Made by a program: the position numbers and the translations under genes. The notes beneath the pieces are model-generated. The model saw nothing but the letters and a program-made list of their open reading frames with translations. It was not told the origin of the DNA and searched no databases. A DNA stretch of 64,000 nt, taken from assembly GCF_001552215.1 (NCBI RefSeq), contig NZ_BCQT01000013.1, positions 1-64,000 of the forward strand, written 5' to 3'. Shown one piece after another: positions 25,152 through 32,854 of the stretch (position 1 is its first letter; each line of letters begins with the position of its first letter). This DNA comes from Actinomadura macra NBRC 14102. Its GTDB lineage: Bacteria > Actinomycetota > Actinomycetes > Streptosporangiales > Streptosporangiaceae.

Positions 25152-26182
25152 CAGGACGCGCGCTCGCGCTCGGCGACCAGCTGGAGCGCGACGTCGATGA
25201 TCATGTCCTCCTGGCCGCCGACGTAACCGGCCTCGCCGACCTTCTGCAGGATCTCGTGCGCGGGCACGCCGTAGCGTTCGGCCGCGCGCTCGGCGTGCAG
25301 CAGGAAGCTGGAGTACACGCCCGCATACCCCTGGGTGATCGCGCCGCGGTCGGCGAACGGGAGGCGGTCCAGGAACGGCTTGACCACCTCGTCGGCGGCG
25401 GCCAGCGCCCCCTGGACGTCCACGCCGGTGGGGACGCCGAGCCGTTCGAACGTCGCGACGAGCACCTCGGTCGGGGAGTTGCCCGCCCCGGCGCCGAGCG
25501 CGCACAGTGCCCCGTCGATCTGCCGGGCGCCGTTCTGCTGCGCCAGGACGGAGTTGGCGACGCCGAGCGAGAGGTTCTGGTGGCCGTGGAAGCCGACCTG
25601 CGCCTCGTGCCCGATCTCCTTGACCAGGGCGCTGATCCGCTCCTGCGCGTCACCGAGGACGAGCGCGCCCGCCGAGTCGACGACGTAGACGCACTGGGCG
25701 CCGCCGTCCACCATGATGCGGGCCTGGGCCGCGAGCTCCGCCGGCCCGACGCGGTGCGAGAGCATCAGGAAGCCGACGGTCTCCATGCCGAGGTCGCGGG
25801 CGGCGGCGAAGTGCTGGAGCGAGACGTCCGCCTCGGTGCAGTGGGTCGCGATCCGGGCGACGGACGCACCGGCGCCGTGGGCCTGGCGCAGGTCCTCCAC
25901 GGTGCCGAGGCCCGGCAGCAGCAGGACGGCGATCTTCGCGGCGGTCGCTTCGTCCACGGCGGCGGCGACGAGCTTGATGTCGTCCTCCAGCGAGAAGCCG
26001 TAGTTGAAGGACGAGCCGCCGAGCCCGTCGCCGTGGGTGACCTCGATGACCTCGACGCCCGCGCGGTCCAGGGCGTGCACGACGCCGCGGACCTGCTCCT
26101 CGGTGAAGCGGTGCGCCATCGCGTGGCTGCCGTCCCGCAGCGTGGAGTCGGTGAGCCTGATCTTCTCGTTCACGTCGCTCAT
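25151..26182 (-). CDS. hsaF: 4-hydroxy-2-oxovalerate aldolase (HsaF type)
   Basis: A 343-residue class II aldolase of the DmpG/BphI/HsaF family, which splits 4-hydroxy-2-oxo acids into pyruvate and an aldehyde. Seen: IRLTDSTLRDGSHAMAHRF with metal Asp, VIEVTHGDGLGG, VGFHGHQNLSLGVANSV with the metal His pair, and ALGAGAGNSPTEVLVA. Its aldehyde is channelled to HsaG, whose gene overlaps by ATGA. It is the last gene of hsaE-hsaG-hsaF, the end of steroid ring degradation. Confidence 0.94.
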   Translation of the reverse strand: MSDVNEKIRLTDSTLRDGSHAMAHRFTEEQVRGVVHALDRAGVEVIEVTHGDGLGGSSFNYGFSLEDDIKLVAAAVDEATAAKIAVLLLPGLGTVEDLRQAHGAGASVARIATHCTEADVSLQHFAAARDLGMETVGFLMLSHRVGPAELAAQARIMVDGGAQCVYVVDSAGALVLGDAQERISALVKEIGHEAQVGFHGHQNLSLGVANSVLAQQNGARQIDGALCALGAGAGNSPTEVLVATFERLGVPTGVDVQGALAAADEVVKPFLDRLPFADRGAITQGYAGVYSSFLLHAERAAERYGVPAHEILQKVGEAGYVGGQEDMIIDVALQLVAERERAS

Positions 26183-27096
26183 GAGGTGGTGACCTTCCTG
26201 CGCGCCAGCTGCTCGCCCACGCGGGCGGCGGCGGCGGTCATGATGTCGAGGTTGCCGGCCCAGGGCGGCAGGTGGTCGCCGTTGCCGCGGACCTCCAGGA
26301 ACACCGCGACCCGTGCCATCCCGTTCCAGATGTCGCGGGGGCCGTCGAACTGCGGCTCGGCGCGCAGCGTGTAGCCGGGGACGTAGACGGCGACCTCGGC
26401 GACCATCGCCTCGATCGACGCGGCGACGGCCGTGGTGTCGGCGTCCGCCGGGATGGCGCAGTACACCGTGTCCCGCATGATCATCGGCGGCGCGACCGGG
26501 TTCAGGATGATGATCGCCTTGCCCCGGGCGGCGCCGCCGACCCGCTCGATGGCGCGGGCCGTGGTCTCGGTGAACTCGTCGATGTTCGCGCGGGTGCCGG
26601 GCCCCGCCGACCGGGACGCGATGGACGCGACGATCTCGGCGTAGGACACCGGGACCACCGACGAGACGGCGTGCACGATCGGGATCGTCGCCTGCCCGCC
26701 ACACGTGATCATGTTGAGGTTCGGGACGTCCGACAGGGTGTCCAGATTGACCGGCGGGCACACGAACGGCCCGGCGGCGGCGGGCGTGAGGTCGATGGCC
26801 GTGATGCCCGCGGCGGCGTAGCGGGGCGCGTTGGCCAGGTGCGCCTTGGCGGACGTGGCCTCGAAGACCAGGTCGGGCAGGACCGGCTGCGCCAGCAGCC
26901 AGTCGACGCCCTCCGCCGAGGCCGGCACGCCGAGCTTGCGGGCGCGCGCCAGCCCGTCGGACGCCGGGTCCACCCCGATCATCGAGTGGACGTCGACCAG
27001 CTCGCTGCGCATCAGCTTGACGAGCAGGTCGGTGCCGATGTTGCCGGGCCCGACGATGGCCGCGGTCAGTGTGCGCATCCCATTTCCTCCGCTCAT
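26179..27096 (-). CDS. hsaG: Acetaldehyde/propanal dehydrogenase, CoA-acylating (HsaG type)
   Basis: A 305-residue NAD-dependent enzyme converting the aldehyde from HsaF to acyl-CoA. Seen: AAIVGPGNIGTDLLVKLMRS (Rossmann), LVFEATSAKAH, catalytic Cys132 in NMITCGGQATIPIV, and the C-terminal NLDIMTAAAARVGEQLA. ATG 27096 overlaps the hsaE stop (ATGA). A second ATG six codons in, at 27078, has GGAGG seven bases upstream and is an alternative start. Confidence 0.94.
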   Translation of the reverse strand: MSGGNGMRTLTAAIVGPGNIGTDLLVKLMRSELVDVHSMIGVDPASDGLARARKLGVPASAEGVDWLLAQPVLPDLVFEATSAKAHLANAPRYAAAGITAIDLTPAAAGPFVCPPVNLDTLSDVPNLNMITCGGQATIPIVHAVSSVVPVSYAEIVASIASRSAGPGTRANIDEFTETTARAIERVGGAARGKAIIILNPVAPPMIMRDTVYCAIPADADTTAVAASIEAMVAEVAVYVPGYTLRAEPQFDGPRDIWNGMARVAVFLEVRGNGDHLPPWAGNLDIMTAAAARVGEQLARRKVTTS

Positions 27097-27887
27097 GCCC
27101 GCTCCCTCCCGAAACGGGCGGTCACGGAGCCGATCCCGGCGAACGTCGCGGTGAACACGTCCCCCGGTGCTGCCGGGACGGCCGCGGTGATCGAACCGGG
27201 CAGCACCACGTGCCCGGCCTCCAGCCCCTCACCCCGCTCGCCGAGGACGTTGGCCAGCCACACCAGGGCGTTGACCGGCGAGCCGAGCACGGCGGCGCCC
27301 GCGCCGGTGTCGATCAGTTCGCCGTCGCGGTGCAGCAGGCAGCCGCCAAGGACGAGGTCCACCGCGTCCAGCCGGGCGGGGCTGGTGCCGAGCACGACGC
27401 CGCCGCTGGAGGCGTTGTCGGCGATCGTGTCGGCCAGGGCGATCCGCCAGTCCGCGATCCGGGAGTCGATGACCTCCAGCGCGGGCAGCACGAAGTCCAC
27501 GGCGGCGACGGCGTCGGCCGCGGTCACGCCGGGGCCGCGCAGCGGGCGGCCCAGCACGAACGCGACCTCCGGCTCGACCCTCGGTTGCAGGAACCGGCCG
27601 TGGTCGATCGGGGTGTTCTCCGGCAGGAACATCGAGTCCAGCAGGACCCCGGAGTCCGGCTGGTCGACGCCGAGCTGCCGCTGCATCGCGGCGGAGGTCA
27701 GCCCGACCTTGTGGCCCTTGATCCGCGCGCCGTCGGACGTCCACGCCGACACCTGGGCGAACTGGATCGCATAGGCATCGGCGACCGACATATCCGGATA
27801 GCTCGCCGTCAAAGGGGGGAGTGGAGTGCCGCTGGCATACGCGTCGAGCAGCGTGCCCGCGGCCTTCTCCACCGAGTCCGCGTCCAT
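27093..27887 (-). CDS. hsaE: 2-oxopent-4-enoate / 2-hydroxyhexa-2,4-dienoate hydratase (HsaE type)
   Basis: A 264-residue hydratase of the MhpD/HsaE family. Seen: IKGHKVGLTSAAMQRQLGV, the metal-binding PRVEPEVAFVLGRPL, and ALEVIDSRIADWRIALADTIADNASSG. It hydrates the dienoate released by HsaD to give the HsaF substrate. AAAGGA precedes ATG 27887. It is the first gene of hsaEGF, and its promoter lies in the 115-base gap shared with a divergent IclR gene. Confidence 0.93.
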   Translation of the reverse strand: MDADSVEKAAGTLLDAYASGTPLPPLTASYPDMSVADAYAIQFAQVSAWTSDGARIKGHKVGLTSAAMQRQLGVDQPDSGVLLDSMFLPENTPIDHGRFLQPRVEPEVAFVLGRPLRGPGVTAADAVAAVDFVLPALEVIDSRIADWRIALADTIADNASSGGVVLGTSPARLDAVDLVLGGCLLHRDGELIDTGAGAAVLGSPVNALVWLANVLGERGEGLEAGHVVLPGSITAAVPAAPGDVFTATFAGIGSVTARFGRERA

Positions 27888-27954
27888 GGAGGTCCTTTCA
27901 TCGTTGTCGCAGGTCGAGCCTCGCCCGGCGGGGCACCGGGCGGCAATGCGGGCG

Positions 27955-27969
27955 TCCCGCCAGGTGGGA
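27955..27969. promoter_or_regulatory. TCCC-N7-GGGA dyad in the hsaE / iclR gap
   Basis: TCCCGCCAGGTGGGA lies inside a longer perfect inverted repeat (GGGCGTCCC at 27950-27958, GGGACGCCC at 27966-27974), 34 bases before the IclR start. It shares the TCCC-N7-GGGA core of the recurrent motif. Confidence 0.6.
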
Positions 27970-28002
27970 CGCCCACTCCTTCGGTGCTCCTACAGTGGGG
28001 GG

Positions 28003-28761
28003 ATGACGTCCGACGGCTCCTTCCTGCGGCGCGCGGTCGCGGTGCTGGCCGCCTTCCGCGCCGACGACGACTGTCTCGGTGCGGCCGAGCTGGGGCGGCG
28101 CAGCGGGCTGCCGAAGTCAACCGCGCACCGGATCGCGCTCGACCTGGTGGAGGCCGGCCTGCTGGAGCGGCAGGGGCCGCGGGTGCGGCTGGGGCTGAAG
28201 CTGTTCGAGATCGGCCAGCGGGTCCCTCGGCAGCGGGTGCTGCGGGACGCGGCCGTCCCGTACATGTCCGACCTGCGGGAGGCCACCCGGCAGACCGTCC
28301 ACCTGGCGGTGCTGGAGGGCGCCGAGGTCGTGTACGTCGAGATCCTCGGTTCGCCGGGCGGCCCGCCGATGCCGTCCGAGATCGGCGGGCGGCTTCCGGC
28401 GCACGTGACCGGGGTCGGCAAGGCGATCCTCGCCTTCTCCCCGCCGGAGGTCGTGCGCGCCGTCGTCGACGCCGGCCTGCCGCGGGCGAGCGGCCGCAGC
28501 GTGGCCGCGCCGGGCCTGCTCGCCCGGGAGCTCGCCCGGATCCGCGAGGAGGGCGTCGCCTACGATCGCGAGGAGTCCGGTCACGGCATCGTCTGCGCCG
28601 CGAGCCCGGTGCTCGGCCCGGACGGCGAGGCCCTCGGCGCGCTGTCGGTGTCGGGCCGGTCGGGCCGGATGCGCCTGGCCGCCGTCGCTCCGGCCGTGCA
28701 CACCGCGGCGCTCACCCTGTCCCGGACGCTGCGCGAGAGGGCCCGTCAGCGACCCTCCTGA
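28003..28761 (+). CDS. IclR-family transcriptional regulator
   Basis: A 252-residue regulator. The winged HTH is residues 5-60 (VAVLAAFRADDDCLGAAEL, SGLPKSTAHRIALDLVEAGLL). The effector domain includes GGRLPAHVTGVGKAILAF and YDREESGHGIVCAASPVLG. The ATG at 28003 is chosen because GTGGGGGG precedes it and the HTH starts there. It is divergent from hsaEGF and very probably controls those genes and itself through the inverted repeat at 27950-27974; this is inferred from position. Its 3' end overlaps the convergent SnoaL-like gene by 50 bases. Confidence 0.88.
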   Translation: MTSDGSFLRRAVAVLAAFRADDDCLGAAELGRRSGLPKSTAHRIALDLVEAGLLERQGPRVRLGLKLFEIGQRVPRQRVLRDAAVPYMSDLREATRQTVHLAVLEGAEVVYVEILGSPGGPPMPSEIGGRLPAHVTGVGKAILAFSPPEVVRAVVDAGLPRASGRSVAAPGLLARELARIREEGVAYDREESGHGIVCAASPVLGPDGEALGALSVSGRSGRMRLAAVAPAVHTAALTLSRTLRERARQRPS

Positions 28762-29221
28762 GCAGCGCGGGGGACTCGGCGCGCCCGTCGAGGACGCGGT
28801 TGGTGCGGCGCAGGGCCCGCCAGCCGCCGGGTGTGCGGCGCAGCAGCCAGTGGTTCGCGGTGGCGCGGTGCACGGCGAAGCCGTCCGGCCCGTTCACGAT
28901 CATGAGCGTGTAGCCGACCGCGGCGGCCTGGTCGCCGGAGACGCTGACGTGCGGCGGCCCGACGACGTGGGCGCAGCCGCCCTCGATCCACCGGCGGTGG
29001 TTCGCCGAGCGGACCATCGCCTCGATCTCGGCGTGCCCGTCCATCATCAGCTCGTCGACGTCATAGACGCCCTCCGCCGCCCACAGCGCGGCCACGCCGT
29101 CGGCGGCGCCGCAGTCGACGAGCGGGCCGTACGACAGGATCAACCGGGTGATCTCGCGCTCGTCCTCCAGCGCGCGCAGGCGCCGCTCCAGCTCGTCCAG
29201 GCGGGTCGCGGGATCGGTCAC
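28712..29221 (-). CDS. SnoaL/NTF2-like protein (aromatic-ring hydroxylase beta-subunit fold)
   Basis: A 169-residue protein of the SnoaL-like fold. After a coiled start (LDELERRLRALEDEREITRLI) come the cone-shaped fold motifs YGPLVDCGAADGVAALWAAEG, DVDELMMDGHAEIEAMV, HVVGPPHVSVSGD, and NHWLLRRTPGGWRALRRTNRVLDG. Members act as isomerases, cyclases or dehydratases; the role here is unknown. GTG 29221 overlaps the LLM oxidoreductase stop (GTGA), so the two are coupled. Confidence 0.8.
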   Translation of the reverse strand: MTDPATRLDELERRLRALEDEREITRLILSYGPLVDCGAADGVAALWAAEGVYDVDELMMDGHAEIEAMVRSANHRRWIEGGCAHVVGPPHVSVSGDQAAAVGYTLMIVNGPDGFAVHRATANHWLLRRTPGGWRALRRTNRVLDGRAESPALLRRVADGPSRAASGTG

Positions 29222-30090
29222 GACGGGTCGCCGAAGATCAGGCCGAAGGGGTCGGCCAGCGCGCGCAACGCCGCGAGCTGGTCGCAGTAGTGCGTGGGGG
29301 AGGAGGACGCCAGCCGGACACCGGCGACCGTCGCGCCCGCCTCGCGCAGCCCGCGCAGCGCCGCGCCGGCGCCGTCCGGGTCGCCGATCGGGTCCAGCGA
29401 CCGGGGCGGGCCGAGCACCACGTCGAATCCCGCGGGCAGGTCGACGCCCGCGAGCATCTCGGTGAGCGTGCCGAGCGGGAGCCCGAACGGCACCCAGCCG
29501 TCGGCGGACAGCGCGCGGCGCAGGGACCGGCCCGTCCGCCCGCCGACCCAGATCGGGACGTGCTCCTGGACGGCGTGCGGCTCCACGACGAGGCCGGCGA
29601 AGTCGTAGTGCGGGCCGTGGTACTCCGGCGCTCGCTGTGACAGGGCGGCGCGCAGCGCGGCGAGCGCGTCGTCGGCGCGCTCGCCGCGCCCGGCGAACGG
29701 GGCGCCGAGCAGCGCGAACTCCTCCTCCAGGCTGCCCACCCCGACGCCGAGCGTCAGCCGCCCGCCGCTGATCCGATCGAGCGTGCCGTAGCGCTTGGCG
29801 ACGGCGAGCGGGTGGTGGTAGCCGAGCACCAGCACCTGCGTGGCCAGCCGGATCCGGGTGGTGCGTGCGGCGACGTACCCGAACGTGGCGAGCGGGTCCC
29901 AGTAGACCCCGCCGCGCACCTCGACCGCCTCGACCGGGACCGCCACGTGCTCGCTGCACGTCAGGTGGTGGTAGCCGAGCCGGTCGGCCGTCTCGGCGAT
30001 CAGGCCGATCTCCTCGACGCCCGCACCGCGTTCCCACGCGGCCTGCCCCGGCGGCTGCGCCACCACCGGCGTGACGATGCCGACACGCAT
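29218..30090 (-). CDS. LLM-class (F420- or FMN-dependent) oxidoreductase
   Basis: A 290-residue luciferase-like TIM barrel. Seen: GLIAETADRLGYHHLTCSEH, IRLATQVLVLGYHHPLAVAKR, LDRISGGRLTLGVGVGSLEEEF and IWVGGRTGRSLRRAL. In actinobacteria many such enzymes use F420. GGGAG is five bases before ATG 30090. It is divergent from an IclR gene and co-translated with the SnoaL-like gene. Its position inside the steroid region suggests a step on a steroid intermediate, not proven. Confidence 0.86.
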   Translation of the reverse strand: MRVGIVTPVVAQPPGQAAWERGAGVEEIGLIAETADRLGYHHLTCSEHVAVPVEAVEVRGGVYWDPLATFGYVAARTTRIRLATQVLVLGYHHPLAVAKRYGTLDRISGGRLTLGVGVGSLEEEFALLGAPFAGRGERADDALAALRAALSQRAPEYHGPHYDFAGLVVEPHAVQEHVPIWVGGRTGRSLRRALSADGWVPFGLPLGTLTEMLAGVDLPAGFDVVLGPPRSLDPIGDPDGAGAALRGLREAGATVAGVRLASSSPTHYCDQLAALRALADPFGLIFGDPS

Positions 30091-30108
30091 CGCTGCTCCC
30101 TCACTTGA

Positions 30109-30123
30109 TAGGAAATCGTTCTA
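30109..30123. promoter_or_regulatory. Weak KstR-like half-palindrome before the LLM oxidoreductase gene
   Basis: TAGGAAATCGTTCTA keeps the TAG...GTTCTA frame of the KstR operator (TAGAAC-N2-GTTCTA) but has an extra base and two mismatches. It is 19 bases upstream of the LLM start. It could be chance. Confidence 0.3.
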
Positions 30124-30266
30124 CTTCTTTTCGGACGTCTCTGGACGGGGCATCGCAGCATCTCGAACTCGATTGAGCTGGGATAAATCGCCTCTTCCGC
30201 TGATGGCGGGCTGTTGCTAGATTCCAGATAACGAGAATTCATTTCAGTTCGGTTCTGGGAGGTGTG

Positions 30267-31163
30267 ATGGCCGAGGTCGCCACCCCGGAGCGACGCGAGT
30301 CGCCGCCGTCGATGGTCGAGCGGATGACGCTGATCCTGGACGCCTTCAACGGCCCGTCGGCCCGGCTCACTCTGGAGGACGTGGCGCGCCGCACCCGGCT
30401 GCCGCGCTCCACCGCGCACCGGATCCTGGACCAGCTCGTCCGGCAGCGGTGGCTCGCGCACCACTCCTTCGGCTACGGCCTCGGGCAGCGCGCCCTCGGG
30501 CTCGGCGGGCAGGACGGCGGGCACGGCAAGATCCGCGAGGCGGCGGCGCCACTGCTGCACGAGCTTCAGGTCACCACCGGCCTGGTCGCGCACCTGGCCG
30601 TGTTGGACGGCGCCGACATCTTCTATCTCGACAAGCTGGGCGGGCGACTCGCCGCGTGCGTGCCGTCCCGCGTCGGCGGGCGGGCCCCCGCCCACTGCAC
30701 GGCGCTCGGCAAGGCCATGCTGGCCTGGCTGGAACCTGAGCAGGTCGACGCCCTGCTCGGCACCGCGATCACCCGGCTCACCAGCCGCACCATCGGCGAC
30801 GTCCGCACGCTCCACCAGGAACTGCACCGCGTCCGGCAGCGCCGCGGGCTCGCGTTCGAGCGCGGCGAGTCCTTCCCCGGCATCGCCTGCGTCGCCGCCG
30901 CGATCCGCGGCGCCGAGGGCCCGGTCGCCGGGATATCCCTGGTGGGCGACATCCGCGCTCCGCTGGAGAACGTCGCCCCGCTGGTGGTCACCGCCGCCCG
31001 CGAGGCGTCCCAGGTGCTGTTCCCGGGTGCGGCGTCCGCGCGGCGCGCCGGAATGGGGCGCGCACGCCGCGCCGGGCAGGCCCGGTCGGCGCCGGAGGCC
31101 ACCTGGTCCGCCGAGACGATGAACCGGCTGCTCGCCGTGGACGGCCGCGGCGACTGGATGTGA
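30267..31163 (+). CDS. IclR-family transcriptional regulator
   Basis: A 298-residue regulator with HTH residues 15-70 (MTLILDAFNGPSARLTLEDVA, RLPRSTAHRILDQLV) and an IclR effector domain (GGRAPAHCTALGKAMLAWL, FERGESFPGIACVAAAI). The C-terminal 45 residues are Arg/Ala-rich and not part of the usual domain. GGAGG is four bases before ATG 30267, better placed than the GTG at 30264. It faces the LLM gene across a 176-base, less GC-rich gap and is a candidate regulator for nearby steroid operons. Confidence 0.88.
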   Translation: MAEVATPERRESPPSMVERMTLILDAFNGPSARLTLEDVARRTRLPRSTAHRILDQLVRQRWLAHHSFGYGLGQRALGLGGQDGGHGKIREAAAPLLHELQVTTGLVAHLAVLDGADIFYLDKLGGRLAACVPSRVGGRAPAHCTALGKAMLAWLEPEQVDALLGTAITRLTSRTIGDVRTLHQELHRVRQRRGLAFERGESFPGIACVAAAIRGAEGPVAGISLVGDIRAPLENVAPLVVTAAREASQVLFPGAASARRAGMGRARRAGQARSAPEATWSAETMNRLLAVDGRGDWM

Positions 31164-31165
31164 CC

Positions 31166-31756
31166 TCATCCCCACCCCCACCGGTCGTCCCCGCCCCACG
31201 GGTCGGGGGCGACCGGCGCGTCCGGTTCGCCCACGCCGAACCGGCTGCGAAAGAAGATCATCGGCGGTCGGCCGGCGGCCGGCTCGTCCGGCCGCCCGAT
31301 CGCCAGGACCCGGCCGATCACGACGTCATGGTCGCCCGCCCGGTGCACGTCCTGGACCTCCGCGTGCACGCCCAGCAGGACGTCCCGCAGCGCGGGCGTC
31401 CCCCACGGTGAGACGTCCCAGCCGAGCCCCTCGTACTTCAGCCCCCTGCTGGAACCGAACCGCTCGCACAGGTCGCGCTGGTCGTCGCCGAGCACGTTGA
31501 CGCAGAACCGGCCGGCCGCGCGGATCCGCGCCCAGGAGCGGCCGCGCCGGTCGGCGCAGAACAGCACGAGCGGCGGCTCCAGCGACACCGACGCGAACGA
31601 CTGGCACGCGAACCCCACCGGCTCGCCGCCGTCCAGCGCGGTGACCACGGTGACGCCGGTGGCGAACTCCGCCATGGCCTTGCGGAACTCCGCCGGGGCG
31701 GGGGAGTTCGCAGGCGCGTGTCCGGAGTCTGCGGTGAGCGCTGGCTCGGCTGCCAT
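31166..31756 (-). CDS. hsaB: Flavin reductase, 3-HSA hydroxylase reductase component (HsaB type)
   Basis: A 196-residue FMN-binding split-barrel protein. Seen: FRKAMAEFATGVTVVTA, FACQSFASVSLEPPLVLFCAD, and FCVNVLGDDQRDLCERFG, with VLLGVHAEVQDVHRAGDHDVVIGRV. HsaB supplies reduced flavin to HsaA, which hydroxylates 3-HSATD at C4. GAGGGGAC precedes ATG 31756. It converges with the IclR gene, with two bases between, and is divergent from the hsaD operon across a gap holding two copies of the TCCC-N7-GGGA motif. Confidence 0.88.
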   Translation of the reverse strand: MAAEPALTADSGHAPANSPAPAEFRKAMAEFATGVTVVTALDGGEPVGFACQSFASVSLEPPLVLFCADRRGRSWARIRAAGRFCVNVLGDDQRDLCERFGSSRGLKYEGLGWDVSPWGTPALRDVLLGVHAEVQDVHRAGDHDVVIGRVLAIGRPDEPAAGRPPMIFFRSRFGVGEPDAPVAPDPWGGDDRWGWG

Positions 31757-31828
31757 GAGGTCCCCTCGGGGCTCGCAGGTGGTCGGAGCTGGAACGTAGG
31801 CAGGTGCCGCCTCCTGCGCGCCGACCGA

Positions 31829-31843
31829 TCCCGATGAGTGGAA
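31829..31843. promoter_or_regulatory. TCCC-N7-GGGA-type motif, hsaB / hsaD gap, copy 1
   Basis: TCCCGATGAGTGGAA matches the consensus TCCCGSTGAKCGGGA at 11 of 15 positions. It is the weaker of two copies in this divergent gap. Confidence 0.5.
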
Positions 31844-31886
31844 GCCGGCGCGGCGGCAGGCCCGTCCGCCGTGCCCCGGAGCGGCG

Positions 31887-31901
31887 TCCCGCTGATCGGG
31901 A
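31887..31901. promoter_or_regulatory. TCCC-N7-GGGA motif, hsaB / hsaD gap, copy 2
   Basis: TCCCGCTGATCGGGA is a full consensus match with near-perfect dyad symmetry, 69 bases upstream of hsaD and 58 bases from copy 1. Confidence 0.7.
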
Positions 31902-31969
31902 TCGGCGGCGTGGCCGCCGCCCGGCCCGGATTACGTTCCGGACAAGCCACTCGTAAGGACTGAGAGCAC

Positions 31970-32854
31970 ATGCCCACGGAGCTGACCCACCCGGAGCCGA
32001 CCTACGAGGCGACGCTGCGCGAACTCGCCACGGACCGGGGCGTCCTGCGCTATCACGAGGCCGGCGAGGGCCCGCCCCTGCTGCTGCTGCACGGCTCCGG
32101 GCCCGGCGTCACCGGGTGGCGGAACTTCCGCGGCAACCTCGCGGTCTTCGCCGCGCACTTTCGCTGCCTGATCCTGGAGTTCCCCGGCTTCGGGGTCAGC
32201 GACCCGACCGACGAGCATCCGATACTCGCCGCCTCCGGCGCCGTCGTCCGGTTCGTGGACGGCCTCGGCCTGGACCGCGTCGACGTGATCGGCAACTCCA
32301 TGGGCGGGATCGTGGGCACCCAGGCGGCGCTGGCGCATCCGGAGCGGGTCCGGCGTCTGGTCACCATTGGCGGTATCGGGCGCAACGTCTTCAGCCCCTC
32401 GCCCGTCGAGGGCATCAAGCTGCTCGTGGAGTTCACCGACGACCCCACCCGCGAGGGACTCGTCCGGTGGCTGCGCTCGATGGTGCACGACCCGGCGCTG
32501 GTCACCGAGGAGCTGATCGAGGAGCGCTGGGCGCAGGCCACCGACCCCGCCACGCTCGCCAGCGCCCGCCGCATGTACGGATCGGCCGCGATGGCCGCCC
32601 GCGCCAGGGCGGCGGCCGAGTCCGACGCGCCGCCGTACTGGGCGATGCTCCACAGACTCAAGGCGCGGACGCTCATCACCTGGGGGCGCGACGACCGGGT
32701 CAGCCCCGTCGACATGGCCTTCGTGCCGATGCGGACGATCCCCGACGTCCAGCTGACCATCTTCCCCAACTGCGGGCACTGGGTGATGATCGAGCAGAAG
32801 GCGGCGTGGGAGAGCGCCGTCCTGGCCTTCCTCACCCGCAAGGACGAGGCGTGA
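31970..32854 (+). CDS. hsaD: 4,9-DSHA meta-cleavage product hydrolase (HsaD type)
   Basis: A 294-residue alpha/beta hydrolase that breaks the C-C bond of the meta-cleavage product made by HsaC. Oxyanion region LLLLHGSGPGVTGWRNF, nucleophile Ser110 in VIGNSMGGIVG, Asp241 in WGRDDRVSP and His270 in FPNCGHWVMIE are all present. It heads the operon hsaD-kstD-kshB-hsaA-like-hsaC, and its stop overlaps the kstD GTG. Confidence 0.94.
   Translation: MPTELTHPEPTYEATLRELATDRGVLRYHEAGEGPPLLLLHGSGPGVTGWRNFRGNLAVFAAHFRCLILEFPGFGVSDPTDEHPILAASGAVVRFVDGLGLDRVDVIGNSMGGIVGTQAALAHPERVRRLVTIGGIGRNVFSPSPVEGIKLLVEFTDDPTREGLVRWLRSMVHDPALVTEELIEERWAQATDPATLASARRMYGSAAMAARARAAAESDAPPYWAMLHRLKARTLITWGRDDRVSPVDMAFVPMRTIPDVQLTIFPNCGHWVMIEQKAAWESAVLAFLTRKDEA

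Noticed and set aside
25151..27887. hsaEGF as a novel arrangement
   Set aside because: The order and ATGA overlaps are ordinary for this pathway.
30195..30209. Another copy of the TCCC-N7-GGGA motif (TTCCGCTGATGGCGG)
   Set aside because: The right half fits only if a base is inserted; too weak to list as a site.
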